This document shows, in pieces, positions 28,099 to 38,400 of a DNA stretch of 64,000 bases. Location: positions 1-64,000 of the forward strand of contig NZ_BAZS01000021.1 of assembly GCF_001310895.1 (NCBI RefSeq), written 5' to 3'. Position 1 is the first letter of the stretch. Each line of letters starts with the position of its first letter. A model generated the notes under the pieces. That model ran no database searches, was not told where the DNA came from, and was given only the letters and a program-made list of their open reading frames with translations. The position numbers and the translations under genes are program-made. This stretch comes from Virgibacillus halodenitrificans JCM 12304 (lineage in GTDB: Bacteria; Bacillota; Bacilli; Bacillales; Amphibacillaceae).

Positions 28099-28718
28099 TA
28101 GTTGGAGGAAACTGCGACGTAACTTTATTGATGAAAAGCTCAGTAAAATATTTGAGGAGAAGTGCCCCATTGATTTCCGTTTCAGGCGGACGCTTTCCGC
28201 CGGCATGGCCTCAGCCGCTTTCTCCGCTACGCTCCGTCCAGGGTCTTCGCCTCATGCTATTCCGGCAGGAGTCGCCGCCCTCCACTCCAATCAATTCGTA
28301 ACTGCTTTAAACTATAAATAACTAGTTATTATCTAACAACTTTACTAGTGAAGGAAAAACACGAAGACTCCTCGGAAAGAAAAAACATCTTTCCTTCGTG
28401 CGATGCACAATTCGCTGAAGCCTTCCTTGTCCTGTGGGAAAAGCAACAGGGCTTTTTGATGGGGCGAGTAATCGCAAAAGGTCTTCGGTGGGACGAGGTA
28501 ACGCAGTCCCAGCAACAGCTGAAGATCCCGCAGGACCAGAAAAGCTTCTATGAGAAACATCGCACGCAGAAAAAGTGGGTTTCTTTTTCAAGGAAGTGGT
28601 TTTCTTCCGAGGAAGCTGAAGCGTTGCCCACGGAAAGCGAAGTGTATTTTCCGAAACGGTCATTTACACACAACTAAGTTACGTCGCAGTTTATCCATTT
28701 TGCGAATTATTGTTTGGA
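28099..28718. repeat. Compound intergenic repeat, copy E3 (A module with palindromic insertion)
   Basis: Bounded by actgcgacgtaactt (28111-28125) and its inverted copy aagttacgtcgcagt (28676-28690). Module B at 28155-28301 is full length; module A spans 28348-28661 because its centre holds a large imperfect palindrome (arms near 28397-28438 and 28527-28566) in place of the usual ~100 bp. Short open frames inside are by-products of the GC-rich repeat. The 27916-28836 spacer holds no other gene. Confidence 0.8.
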
Positions 28719-28744
28719 GCTAAGTTGTAAAGGTGTATAAAGAC

Positions 28745-28773
28745 AAAAAAATAACAGCTATGGTTATAGCTGT
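28745..28773 (-). terminator. Terminator of yhfH
   Basis: On the minus strand acagctat / atagctgt with a 4-nt loop runs into a T-rich tract (tattttttt). Confidence 0.7.
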
Positions 28774-28836
28774 CAGTTGGAAAGATTGTGTTGTATTACA
28801 GTAGGCGGAAATCAGATTGCTTCATTTGTTATATAG

Positions 28837-28965
28837 TTATCTTGCTGGATGATCACATTCGTCACATAAATTCCCATAACAGTCTGCTTTTTCATGCATA
28901 TCATGACCGCATTGGCTACACTTCTTTTTAGGTAGGTTTCTAAAGAATTCAAGAACATTTAACAT
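28837..28965 (-). CDS. yhfH: YhfH-like small zinc-ribbon protein
   Basis: A 42-residue protein with two Cys pairs (CSQC and CDEC) plus a central Cys, the treble-clef or zinc-ribbon layout of YhfH. The start is set at MLNVLEFF because aggagga lies 6 nt upstream; the longer upstream frame has no ribosome site. It is divergent from yhfI, its neighbour in B. subtilis too. Function unknown. Confidence 0.8.
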   Translation of the reverse strand: MLNVLEFFRNLPKKKCSQCGHDMHEKADCYGNLCDECDHPAR

Positions 28966-29105
28966 GTGGATCCTCCTCGTATTTGAATTAATTTCATTGT
29001 AATATAACAGTATGTTAAAAGTCAACCCTGTGTTACAACATATTTTAAAATTTCTTTTTATTAGATATAATGAATCTACAATTAGAAGGAAAGGTTGGGA
29101 TAATT

Positions 29106-29840
29106 ATGAAGGTAACTGTTATTGGATGTTGGGGTGGTTATCCTGCTCCAGATGGTGCTACATCCGCATATCTGTTAGAAAAAGACGGGTTTACCCTTCT
29201 TATAGATGCAGGAAGTGGCTCTTTGTCAAAATTACAAAAATACATATCACCAAATGAGCTAAATGCTGTAATCCTGTCTCATTACCATCATGATCATGTT
29301 GCAGATATTGGTGTACTACAATATGCAAGGCTTGTATCTTATTATATAACAGGGAAACAAAATGTATTACCTATTTATGGGCATGCAGAAGATCAAGAAA
29401 AATTTGTGAGTTTAACCCATGAATATACGAAAGGGGTAGAATACAATCCAGAGAAGCAATTAGAGATAGGGCCATTTCTTATTACTTTTTTAAAAACGAA
29501 ACACCCTGTACCATGTTATGGAATGCGAATAACAGATGGCAAATCAACGGTTGTTTATACTGCTGATACCTCATATACAGATAGGTGGGTTCCATTTGCA
29601 CGTAATGCCGACCTATTAATTGCTGATTGTAACTTTTATGCAGATCAGGACGGTTCAAATGCAGGACATATGACTAGTGAGGAGTGTGGTACGATTGCAG
29701 AGCAAGCGAAAGTAAAGCAACTGCTGTTGAGCCATTTACCACAATATAGAGAGCGTACTCAGTTAGTTACGGAAGCAAAACACTATTATCAAGGCTCTGT
29801 GAATCTGGCGGCAGAGGGGTTTATCTGGCAAAGTAAATAG
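29106..29840 (+). CDS. yhfI: MBL-fold metallohydrolase YhfI
   Basis: A 244-residue metallo-beta-lactamase-fold hydrolase of the RNase Z-like/YhfI type. Metal ligands: SHYHHDHVAD (HxHxDH-type) near residue 59, His in TKHPVPCYGMR, and Asp in YTADTSY. Start chosen at MKVTVIGCWGG, giving exactly the length I recall for B. subtilis YhfI; the ATG at 29070 is an alternative. Substrate unknown. Lies next to lplJ. Confidence 0.88.
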   Translation: MKVTVIGCWGGYPAPDGATSAYLLEKDGFTLLIDAGSGSLSKLQKYISPNELNAVILSHYHHDHVADIGVLQYARLVSYYITGKQNVLPIYGHAEDQEKFVSLTHEYTKGVEYNPEKQLEIGPFLITFLKTKHPVPCYGMRITDGKSTVVYTADTSYTDRWVPFARNADLLIADCNFYADQDGSNAGHMTSEECGTIAEQAKVKQLLLSHLPQYRERTQLVTEAKHYYQGSVNLAAEGFIWQSK

Positions 29841-29911
29841 CATTAGTTTTGCTTAAGAAGAACGATTCCATTAAACTAGAAAGAGGAATGGAAACTAAGG
29901 GAGGAAGACTT

Positions 29912-30907
29912 ATGAAATTCATTGATAATAAAGGGATTACAGATCCAAGTATTAATTTAGCATTAGAAGAATATGTCTTACAAAATTTCGGAGAAAACGA
30001 TACATATTTACTTTTTTATGTGAATCAACCTTCCATTATTATTGGCCGTAATCAGAATACGATTGAAGAAATAAATACGGATTATGTGGACAAGCATGAT
30101 ATTAAGGTTGTTCGCAGGCTATCAGGTGGCGGAGCAGTGTATCATGATGAAGGAAATTTGAATTTCAGTTTTATTACAAAAGATGATGGTAACAGCTTCC
30201 AAAACTTTGCTAAATTTACTCAACCAGTGGTGGAGGCACTTAATAAACTGGGTGTTCCTGCAGAGTTAAAGGGTCGGAACGATCTTATTGTTAATGGGCG
30301 GAAGATTTCCGGTAATGCGATGTTTTCCACAAAAGGCCGTATGTTCAGCCATGGAACATTAATGTTAGATTCTGAAATTGAAAACGTAGTTTCTGCATTA
30401 AAAGTTAAGAAAGAAAAAATCCAATCTAAGGGAATAAAATCTATACGCAGTAGAGTTGCAAATATTTCCGAATTTCTTGATGAGAAGGTTTCCATGGAAG
30501 ATTTTAAAGAAATTATCTTGCGTTACATCTTTGAAGTAGAGGACGTTAATGAGGTACCACGTTATGAACTAACTGAAAAAGACTGGGAAAACGTAAAGCA
30601 GATTTCTAAAGAACGTTATCAAAACTGGGATTGGAATTATGGGAAGTCCCCTACTTTTAACATCCAAGAATCTCATAAATTTGATGCTGGACTAGTTGAT
30701 GTTCGCTTAGATGTCAAAAAAGGAATCATTGAGAATTGTAAGATTTTTGGAGATTTTTTTGGTGTCGGAGAGGTTAGCGTAATTGAGGAGAGACTTTCCG
30801 GTGTGCGCCACAATCGCCAAGCAATTGAAGAAGCATTAGCAGATGTTGATGTGCCTCACTATCTAGGCAGAATATCTAAAGAAGACTTTATTAACCTTAT
30901 CTATTAA
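29912..30907 (+). CDS. lplJ: Lipoate-protein ligase LplJ
   Basis: Activates free lipoate with ATP and attaches it to lipoyl domains of dehydrogenase complexes and GcvH. 331 residues; BPL/LPL catalytic domain with RRLSGGGAVYHDEGNLNFSF (about residues 70-90) and GRNDLIVNGRKISGNA (the Lys of the active site), followed by the small C-terminal LplA domain. The start is the ATG after gggaggaag. B. subtilis LplJ is the same length. Confidence 0.94.
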   Translation: MKFIDNKGITDPSINLALEEYVLQNFGENDTYLLFYVNQPSIIIGRNQNTIEEINTDYVDKHDIKVVRRLSGGGAVYHDEGNLNFSFITKDDGNSFQNFAKFTQPVVEALNKLGVPAELKGRNDLIVNGRKISGNAMFSTKGRMFSHGTLMLDSEIENVVSALKVKKEKIQSKGIKSIRSRVANISEFLDEKVSMEDFKEIILRYIFEVEDVNEVPRYELTEKDWENVKQISKERYQNWDWNYGKSPTFNIQESHKFDAGLVDVRLDVKKGIIENCKIFGDFFGVGEVSVIEERLSGVRHNRQAIEEALADVDVPHYLGRISKEDFINLIY

Positions 30908-30917
30908 ATTAAGACAG

Positions 30918-30948
30918 GCGTATAAATCTGGAGATTTGTACGCTTTTC
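30918..30948 (+). terminator. Terminator of lplJ
   Basis: Stem gcgtataaatct / agatttgtacgc (one G-U pair) with a 2-nt apparent loop that opens in practice, followed by tttt. Confidence 0.7.
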
Positions 30949-31159
30949 TTATATTTACATTTTTTCTTTGGGAATTAAATTGTTCTACTTTTTATTGCGG
31001 ATAAATCTTTCCTTACGATAAATAAAAAAGATCAAAGCAACGCACTCTCTACAACATTATTGACAATAAATGTTACCGCTCCCACTTGAAAAATGACTAC
31101 TTCTATTTTATACTTTAAATTGTATTAAAATTCATAAGGTTTAAAGTATGGCAATAAAA

Positions 31160-31177
31160 TGAATGATTATTCATTCA
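31160..31177 (+). promoter_or_regulatory. FadR operator upstream of lcfB
   Basis: tgaatgattattcattca is an 18-bp near-palindrome matching the Bacillus FadR (YsiA) consensus TGAATGA-M-TA-N-TCATTCA. It lies 18 bp before the start codon of a long-chain acyl-CoA ligase, the expected target; acyl-CoA would relieve repression. The 30949-31194 spacer shows no gene. Confidence 0.85.
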
Positions 31178-31194
31178 TAATATAAGGGGGTTTC

Positions 31195-32736
31195 ATGGTG
31201 AATTTAAGTAAACAATTATCCATTACAGCAGAGAACAATCCACACAAGGTAGCATTTATTTTTGAAAGTCAAAAGACAAGTTATATGGAATTGGAGGGGG
31301 CGGTCCGGAAATTTGCTTCTCAATTGGGGCAGCTTGGTTATAAAAAGGGTGACCATATTGCCCTTGTTGTGGGAAACAGTCCTTACTTTGTAATCGGATT
31401 GTATGGGGCTCTGAGAATGGGGCTTACAGTGATTCCAATTAATCCATTATATACACCATACGAATTGACCTATATTCTTAAAAATGGAGACATTAAAGCA
31501 GTTATCACGATGGATGTCCTACTTGAAAAGTTTACAGCTATTGCTGATCAATTACCTAAAGTAAGTCATTACATATCTTGTGAAACAGGTGAAAAAATCA
31601 ACTTACAGGAACATCCTTTATCAACTAAATTGCAATCGTTTACAAACTTGCTCCATAGTGGTGATGCCGAATATATTGGACCGGAGTTGGATGAAGATGA
31701 TATTGCGATTATTTTATATACGTCCGGTACCACTGGGACGCCTAAGGGTGCAATGCTTACACATAAGAACCTGTATTCAAATGCAAGAGATGTAGCTGAC
31801 TATTTAACAATAAGCGGAAAAGATCGAGTTGTGGCGGCATTGCCGATGTTCCATGTGTTTTGTTTAACTGTATCGTTGAACGCTCCTTTAATGAACGGCG
31901 GAACAATTTTAGTTCTGCCAAAATTTTCACCACAGGATGTTTTCAGGGTTACAAAAGAGCATGAGGCAACCATTTTTGCTGGTGTGCCGACAATGTATAA
32001 CTACTTATTGCAAACTGCCAAAGGACATGTAGAAGACTTTTCAGGTATTCGCCTGTGTATTTCAGGAGGCGCTTCAATGCCTGTTGCCTTGCTGAAGGAA
32101 TTTGAAAAAACGTTTCATGTCCAAATTTCTGAAGGATATGGCCTTTCCGAGGCGTCTCCAGTTACTTGCTTTAATCCATTGGACCGTCCTCGAAAACCAG
32201 GCTCTATTGGTACTACCATAGTGAATGTGGAAAACAGGGTTGTTGATGAGTTCGGTGAGGAAGTGCCTGTAGGAGAAGTAGGAGAATTAGTTGTCCGTGG
32301 CCCCAATGTAATGAAAGGATATTACAAAATGCCCGAAGAAACAGCAGTCACATTAAAAGACGATTGGTTATATACAGGGGATATGGCCAGAATGGATGAC
32401 GAGGGCTATTTCTACATTGTAGATAGAAAGAAGGATCTTATTCTTGTTGGGGGTTATAATGTTTATCCAAGGGAAGTAGAGGAAGTTCTATATTCTCATC
32501 CGGATATATCTGAAGTAGCGGTAATCGGTGCTCCGGATCCAGAGACTGGTGAGTCTGTTAGAAGCTTTGTTGTAACGGATAACGCTGCGTTAACGGAAAG
32601 AGACTTAGTAGCATATTGCTCAGAACAATTGGCAAAGTATAAAGTTCCAACTAAAATTGAATTTTTGGAAGAGCTTCCGAAAAACACGACTGGTAAAATA
32701 CTTAGAAAAAGTTTACGGGAAAAAGTATCTAAATAA
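31195..32736 (+). CDS. lcfB: Long-chain fatty-acid-CoA ligase LcfB (YhfL)
   Basis: Adenylate-forming enzyme that activates fatty acids with ATP and CoA for beta-oxidation, 513 residues. P-loop-like motif LYTSGTTGTPKGAMLTH at about residue 177, A5 motif EGYGLSEASP, A7 WLYTGDMARMD, A8 DRKKDLILVGGYNVYPREVEE and the catalytic Lys in NTTGKILRK. The high identity pattern and yhf neighbourhood point to LcfB. Regulated by FadR judging from the site just upstream. Confidence 0.94.
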   Translation: MVNLSKQLSITAENNPHKVAFIFESQKTSYMELEGAVRKFASQLGQLGYKKGDHIALVVGNSPYFVIGLYGALRMGLTVIPINPLYTPYELTYILKNGDIKAVITMDVLLEKFTAIADQLPKVSHYISCETGEKINLQEHPLSTKLQSFTNLLHSGDAEYIGPELDEDDIAIILYTSGTTGTPKGAMLTHKNLYSNARDVADYLTISGKDRVVAALPMFHVFCLTVSLNAPLMNGGTILVLPKFSPQDVFRVTKEHEATIFAGVPTMYNYLLQTAKGHVEDFSGIRLCISGGASMPVALLKEFEKTFHVQISEGYGLSEASPVTCFNPLDRPRKPGSIGTTIVNVENRVVDEFGEEVPVGEVGELVVRGPNVMKGYYKMPEETAVTLKDDWLYTGDMARMDDEGYFYIVDRKKDLILVGGYNVYPREVEEVLYSHPDISEVAVIGAPDPETGESVRSFVVTDNAALTERDLVAYCSEQLAKYKVPTKIEFLEELPKNTTGKILRKSLREKVSK

Positions 32737-32756
32737 ATTGTGGAGGAGGCGGCTTC

Positions 32757-32794
32757 CTCTCAACTATTAAAAATGGGTTGGGAGGGAGTTTTTT
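32757..32794 (+). terminator. Probable terminator of lcfB
   Basis: Stem ctctcaac / gttgggag (one G-U pair), followed by ggagtttttt. The AT-rich stretch after it (32795-32900) is the comK promoter region. Confidence 0.6.
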
Positions 32795-32900
32795 ATAAAT
32801 TATTATAAAATTTAGTTATTTTAGTATCTTTTTTTCTTATGTTTTGGTAAATTAGTATGGAAGCCGCTTTCTTTTCGTTTTGGACGAAAGGATGAACATT

Positions 32901-33425
32901 ATGTTAAACGATTTATATACCCCATTACCTGAAATCACCCCAATGACATTAGCGCTGATTGCTTCGCGGGATAGAAAAGAAAACCGTACTACTCAGGTGG
33001 TTGAGGAAGACACGGAATATCTTGTACAAGCCCATACAAGTAGACTTATAGACCAATCTTGCAAGTACTTTGGAAGCAGCCTTAAAGGCCGCCAGGAAGG
33101 GACTCGGGAAATTTGTGGAATTACCTACAAGGCCCCAATCACAATTAACCCCTCGAGTGGGATGTATTTCTTTCCAACTAATTCCCCCTCAAACTCAAAT
33201 TGTTGCTGGATTGCTCATTCCCATATCGATCAAGTAAACCAAGCCCAAACTTCCGGTACAGAAATTATCTTCAAAAACGGTAAAAAGATCTTTATTACTA
33301 CCTCCTATGGAATTGTCCTTAATCAGATTCAAAGGACTGCTCAATACCGTTACTTACTTGATAAGCGGCTGCAGTTTTTGCAGAAACATCATGCAGATCG
33401 TGTTGCTGAATCGCCTTTTTCATAA
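32901..33425 (+). CDS. comK: Competence transcription factor ComK
   Basis: Master activator of DNA-uptake genes. 174 residues from the ATG giving MLNDLYTP, which sits about 11 nt after gaaagg; two upstream ATGs at 32880 and 32892 are poorer starts. Family core: SCKYFGSSLKGRQEGTREI, KAPITINPSSGMYFFPT and CCWIAHSHIDQV, with FKNG and ISYN-like (TTSYGIV) segments. The C-terminus is shorter than and unlike that of B. subtilis ComK (192 aa). The upstream region is rich in A- and T-tracts that could form ComK AT-boxes. Overlaps yhjD by 107 bp tail to tail. Confidence 0.92.
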   Translation: MLNDLYTPLPEITPMTLALIASRDRKENRTTQVVEEDTEYLVQAHTSRLIDQSCKYFGSSLKGRQEGTREICGITYKAPITINPSSGMYFFPTNSPSNSNCCWIAHSHIDQVNQAQTSGTEIIFKNGKKIFITTSYGIVLNQIQRTAQYRYLLDKRLQFLQKHHADRVAESPFS

Positions 33426-33768
33426 GCTCCTGTAAAATAACCTCGACTTTTTTTCGAATAGCAGGATTAAAATAGTTTCGTTTTTCTTCCTTTCCCCTGC
33501 AAACAAATAAAAATGATGAAAAGGAATCATTTTTAGTAAGTGTGAAAACTTTTAATTGTTTCTTCTGCATTATTTTTTTCAGTTCCTTCCGTTCTTTAAT
33601 ACCAGCTGTTTCCATTTTCTCCAACGGATGAAGGTACAGTTCTTTAATTTTAAAGGGGCCTTTTTTAAAAAGCTGAATATCCTGTTGAATAACTACGAGG
33701 GCCATTGATAGAAAAAGGAAGCGGGAACTAATTTGCAACTCTTCATCATTAAGATAACGCATAAACAC
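33319..33768 (-). CDS. YhjD-like conserved hypothetical protein
   Basis: A 149-residue basic soluble protein. The core (LSMALVVIQQDIQLFKKGPFKIKELYLHPLEKM, FLFVCRGKEEKRNYFNPAIRKKVEVIL) resembles YhjD as I recall it, and the position next to yhjE and sipV supports this. The last 30 or so residues are a variable tail that overlaps the 3' end of comK on the other strand. The start codon is preceded by ggaggagtg. Function unknown. Confidence 0.7.
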   Translation of the reverse strand: MFMRYLNDEELQISSRFLFLSMALVVIQQDIQLFKKGPFKIKELYLHPLEKMETAGIKERKELKKIMQKKQLKVFTLTKNDSFSSFLFVCRGKEEKRNYFNPAIRKKVEVILQELMKKAIQQHDLHDVSAKTAAAYQVSNGIEQSFESD

Positions 33769-33980
33769 TCCTCCAATTACAGAACGTTTGTTCCTATACT
33801 TTTAGTATATGTCATAAATCACATAAAATACAATATAAATTTCTGGAAATGAAAAGAAAGTGGCGATAGATTTTACTTTTCAGAAAGCAGGGTTTACATT
33901 AAACTAAAACTAGTTAGACTAGGAGTAAATAAGGGAATTAAACATGTAATAGATTTTACATACAGAGGGGATTCAAGCAC

Positions 33981-34625
33981 ATGTATTTAATGGATATCCA
34001 GCTATCTAATTGGCGAATGATGTTGGAGAACGATCAATTAGATGAATATATCATGCAGCTCTTAAATAATTATGAAAATCTGGGGCCTATCCCAGGTATT
34101 TTATTACCTTTTATCGAAGCATTTCTTCCCTTTTTGCCTTTAGTAGTCTTTGTTTTTGCAAATGCAGCAGCCTACGGATTGCTTGAGGGCTTTCTTCTTT
34201 CCTGGGCAGGATCAAGTCTTGGGGCTATTCTTGTCTTTTTTATCATACGCCGTCTTGGTGATAAGAAGGTATTTAGATCAATACGAAAGAACAGACAGGT
34301 ACAAAAGGTCACTGCGTGGCTTGAAAGGCATGGGTTTGGTCCACTGTTTTTATTAATGTGTTTTCCTTTTTCTCCCTCAGCCGTGATCAACGTGGTAGCA
34401 GGCCTTTCAAAAATAAGCATGCAGCAGTTTATTCTCGCTGTAATATTAGGAAAGTCGGTAATGATATTTTCTTTGGCTTATATTGGGTCAAGTATTTTGG
34501 AATTTGCAAAAAATCCAATGAAAACCGTAATTGTTGGAATAGGCATTGTATTGTTCTGGGGAATTGGTAAATTAATCGAAAAACATTTAGAGAAGAAAGC
34601 CCAATTGAAAGGGAGAAACGGTTAA
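33981..34625 (+). CDS. yhjE: TVP38/TMEM64 (VTT domain) membrane protein YhjE
   Basis: A 214-residue DedA-related membrane protein with about five helices. The VTT signature is FPFSPSAVINVVAGLSKIS at about residue 130, with WAGSSLGAILVFFIIRRLG before it. Such proteins are lipid scramblase or transporter candidates; exact cargo unknown. Followed by the signal peptidase gene after 54 bp. Confidence 0.85.
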   Translation: MYLMDIQLSNWRMMLENDQLDEYIMQLLNNYENLGPIPGILLPFIEAFLPFLPLVVFVFANAAAYGLLEGFLLSWAGSSLGAILVFFIIRRLGDKKVFRSIRKNRQVQKVTAWLERHGFGPLFLLMCFPFSPSAVINVVAGLSKISMQQFILAVILGKSVMIFSLAYIGSSILEFAKNPMKTVIVGIGIVLFWGIGKLIEKHLEKKAQLKGRNG

Positions 34626-34679
34626 ACTTCATTAAACCAGGGTATTATAATGATAGATAATAACTCTGGAGTGATAAAA

Positions 34680-35231
34680 ATGAAGAAAATACATTACCGT
34701 AAGTTTCTCCCGGTAGTTATATTTGCAATAGCTATCGCAATTATCTTTCGCACGGTACTGTTTGCGAGTTATGTTGTCGATGGTGAGTCGATGGAGCCGA
34801 CACTTTTTGATGGAAATCTGTTAATGGTAAATAAAGTAGTATATAACCTGGAAAATGTAGATCGTTTTGACGTTATTGTGTTTCATGCCAATCAACAGGA
34901 TGATTATGTGAAACGTGTAATCGGTTTGCCAGGTGATAAGATTGAGTATAAGGATGATAAATTATACATTAATGGAAAATATATAGAAGAAAAATTTTTG
35001 GAACCATATAGGAATGTGAACAGCAATGAACCGTTTACGGAAGACTTTACTTTGGAAGAGATAACTGGAAATGCAGAAGTACCTGAGGGCAAATTATTTG
35101 TCATGGGTGATAACCGGGAAGACAGTCTTGACAGTAGATCGTTTGGATTTATATCCCAAAAGCAATTAGTAGGAAAAGTAGACGTAAAGTACTGGCCCCT
35201 CACGGAAGCTAGCTTAACACTTGGCAAATAA
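34680..35231 (+). CDS. sipV: Type I signal peptidase (SipV-like)
   Basis: Removes signal peptides from secreted proteins at the outer face of the membrane. 183 residues: one N-terminal membrane helix (about residues 9-29), catalytic Ser 37 in DGESMEPT and Lys 78 in YVKRVIGLPGD, then the GDNREDSLDSRSFG box. The start is the ATG after ctggagtg. Placed after yhjE as sipV is in B. subtilis, though the exact paralogue (SipS/T/U/V) is inferred from position. Confidence 0.9.
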   Translation: MKKIHYRKFLPVVIFAIAIAIIFRTVLFASYVVDGESMEPTLFDGNLLMVNKVVYNLENVDRFDVIVFHANQQDDYVKRVIGLPGDKIEYKDDKLYINGKYIEEKFLEPYRNVNSNEPFTEDFTLEEITGNAEVPEGKLFVMGDNREDSLDSRSFGFISQKQLVGKVDVKYWPLTEASLTLGK

Positions 35232-35256
35232 AGATCGCTTGCGCTTTTGTTCTCGA

Positions 35257-35297
35257 AAGCTTTCATCTTTGGTAAAATAAAGGATGAAAGCTTTTTT
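35257..35297 (+). terminator. Terminator of the signal peptidase gene
   Basis: Stem aaagctttcatctt / aaggatgaaagcttt (one mismatch) with an 8-nt loop followed by T. Confidence 0.8.
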
Positions 35298-35460
35298 GTG
35301 ATTTTAATATATATGTTGGATTGACTACAAAGTAACTTCTTAGTTAATAAAAGATTGTTTAACGTGCAGCTTATTGAAAATCTTACCGATACTAGTTCAA
35401 TTTATATAGAATAGTTGCTACTTAATATATTTAATAAAGTGAGAGAGTGGGGGAAGGTAT

Positions 35461-38400
35461 ATGGGACTCCGATTTTTACTGGGGCGTGCCGGGACAGGAA
35501 AAAGCGGCAGAACAATGGATGAGATTAAAGAGAAGTTATTGGATCAGCCAAATGGCACCTCTATTTTCTATATTGTTCCAGATCAAATGACATTTCAGCA
35601 GGAATCCGCCCTATTCCATGACAAGGACATTGTAGGTAGTATTCGCGCACAGGTAGTAAGCTTCTCCAGATTGGCATGGAGAATCCTTCAAGAAACAGGT
35701 GGGGGAACGAAACAGTTTATTAGCTCTGTTGGTGTGCAAATGATGCTACGAAAAATTATTGAGGAAAAAACGGAAGACTGGCGTGTTTTTCAAAAAGCAA
35801 TGGAAAAACAGGGCTTTCTTAGTCAACTGGAAAAAATGATAACAGAATTTAAACGATATAATATTAGTCCGGAAGCACTTCAAAGTCAAATGAAAGAAAT
35901 AGAGGGCTATGTCCACAAAGAGTCAGGAGAAGAAGCATTAATTAGTAAGCTTGATGATCTAGCATATATTTACGAAAAATTAATGATTGCTTTACAAGAT
36001 AAATATATTGATAGTGAGGATCAATTACAATTATTAGCGGATAAAATAAGTGAATCCAGCTTGCTTGAGGATGCGGAGGTTTATTTGGACGGCTTTCATC
36101 GTTTTACACCTAATGAGTTAGTAGTGGTAGAAGCTTTATTAAAAAAATGCAAATCGGTCACCATTGCTCTTACAGTAGATGGGGTAGAAACAGAGGCTTC
36201 AGAGCTGGATTTATTTTATCAGACGGTGGAGACGTACCATCAAATACAACAGATTGCTATAGAAAATCAGATCCCTCTGGAAGAAACAGTACAGTTAGAT
36301 CCGGCTAATGGCAGATTCAGTAATCGTTCTTACTTTGCCCATTTAGAGCAATATTTTGACGTAAGGCCTGCACCTCAGTTTGAGGGAGAAACACCAATTC
36401 GCATTGCGGAAGCCGTACATCCTCGGGCAGAGGTAGAAGGTGTAGCGCAGGAGGTGATCCGTCTTGTTCGAGAAGAGAATTACCGCTTTCGGGACCTTGC
36501 TGTTTTTATCAGGCAAACAGATACATACCACGATCTGATTGCAACGATATTTGAAGACTATGATATACCTGTGTTTATAGATGAAAAAAGAACGATGCTT
36601 AATCATTCTTTGATAGAATTTATTAGATCAGTACTGGATATTGTAGAAGGAAATTGGCGATATGATGCTATTTTCCGTGTGTTGAAAACAGGATTCATCC
36701 CAGTAACAGACAAGGAATATCCGCTAACAGCTGATGCAATTGATGAGTTAGAAAATTATGTCCTGGAATATGGTATACGCTCGAGAAATCGCTGGTTAGG
36801 TGATGAAGAGTGGGTATTTCAACGCTTCAGGGGCTTTGATCAAGCAACACAAACGGATACAGAAAAAGAGATACAAAAAAGAATTAATAGGTACCGTAAG
36901 CAAGTAGTAAGTGCATTAGCCCCATTTGATGAAGATATGCGGAGAGTGAGTACGATCCGGGAGCTATGTGAACGCACATACTTACTTTTGGAGGAGCTAA
37001 ATGTACCAAATCGGCTTGAGCAAATGCGTGAATTGTTTGATGAGCGAAGTGAGATAGAAAAAGGAAGAGAGCAAGAGCAGGTGTGGAACGCGGTTATTCA
37101 ACTATTTGATGAAATGGTGGAAATGGCTGGAGAGGAAACCATGACACTGACAACATTTCGTGCAACATTGGATGCCGGTTTCGAAACATTGAAATTTGCT
37201 CACGTTCCACCAAGCATCGATCATGTCATTGTTGGTACGATTGATCGTTCCCGTATAAGCGGAATCAAATGCTCCTTCCTCCTTGGGGTTAACGAAGGCG
37301 TTTGGCCTATGAAACCATCGGGTGATGGGATGATTAATGAGCAGGAAAGAGAATTATTGGCCGGTCATGGACTACGTTTAGCTGAAACCAGTAAGCGCCA
37401 ATTGCTTGATGATTGGTTTTATATGTATATCGCATTTACTTCAGCAAAGGACAAACTTTGGGTAAGTTATCCGTTAAGTGATGAGGAAGGAAAGTCAAAA
37501 ATGCCCTCTCAACTGATTAAGCGGGTGGAGGATCTTTTCCCAATTTGTTGTGAACATTTATTACTGCAGGATCCGGATGAATTAGTTGAAGCTGATCGAT
37601 TTATAACTACTCCGACGAAAACCAGATCAGCATTAACGGCTCAATTAGCTCGTAATAGAAAAGGTTACCCAGTAAAGCCAATTTGGTGGCATGTATTAAA
37701 TTGGTATATTACCCATCATGATCGCTATAGTACAACTTATAATGTATTGCAAAGCTTATTTTATGAAAATAAACCAATTAACCTGGATACGGAGACAGTG
37801 GAGAAATTATATCCAAAGCAGGTAAAGGCAAGTGTATCCAGACTGGAAACCTACTATCGTTGTTCTTATCAGCATTTTGCTAAATATAGCCTGGGATTGG
37901 ATGAAAGAAAGACGTATAAACTGGATGCGCCGGATATTGGTCAGTTGTTTCATGAAGCATTAAAAACAATAACGGAATGGGTGCAACAGGAAGGAAGAAA
38001 CTTTGCTCAACTAACCAAAAACGATACGGATGGCTATGCCCGTAAAGCTGTAACAAATTTAGCACCTATATTACAGCACCAGATTTTGCATAGTTCCAAC
38101 AGATACAAGTATATTCAGCAAAAATTGCAGGAAGTTATTGCAAGAGCTGCCTACATTCTTAGTGAGCAAGCAAGACAGAGTAACTTTTCGCCTGTTGGAC
38201 TGGAACTTGGCTTTGGTACGGATCAAAAACTACCTCCTTTAACTCTCCCGCTTCCCAACGGGTATGAATTGATGCTTAGAGGGCGAATTGACCGTATTGA
38301 TCAGGCGATAAATAATGAATCTTTATTTTTGAGGATTATTGATTATAAATCAAGCTCCAAGGGTTTGAATTTACTCGAAGTTTATTATGGACTGGCATTA

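Noticed and set aside
28014-28677. Several open frames on both strands in the pepF-yhfH spacer, up to 113 codons
   Set aside because: They are by-products of repeat E3; both strands are open because of the GC-rich palindromic sequence.
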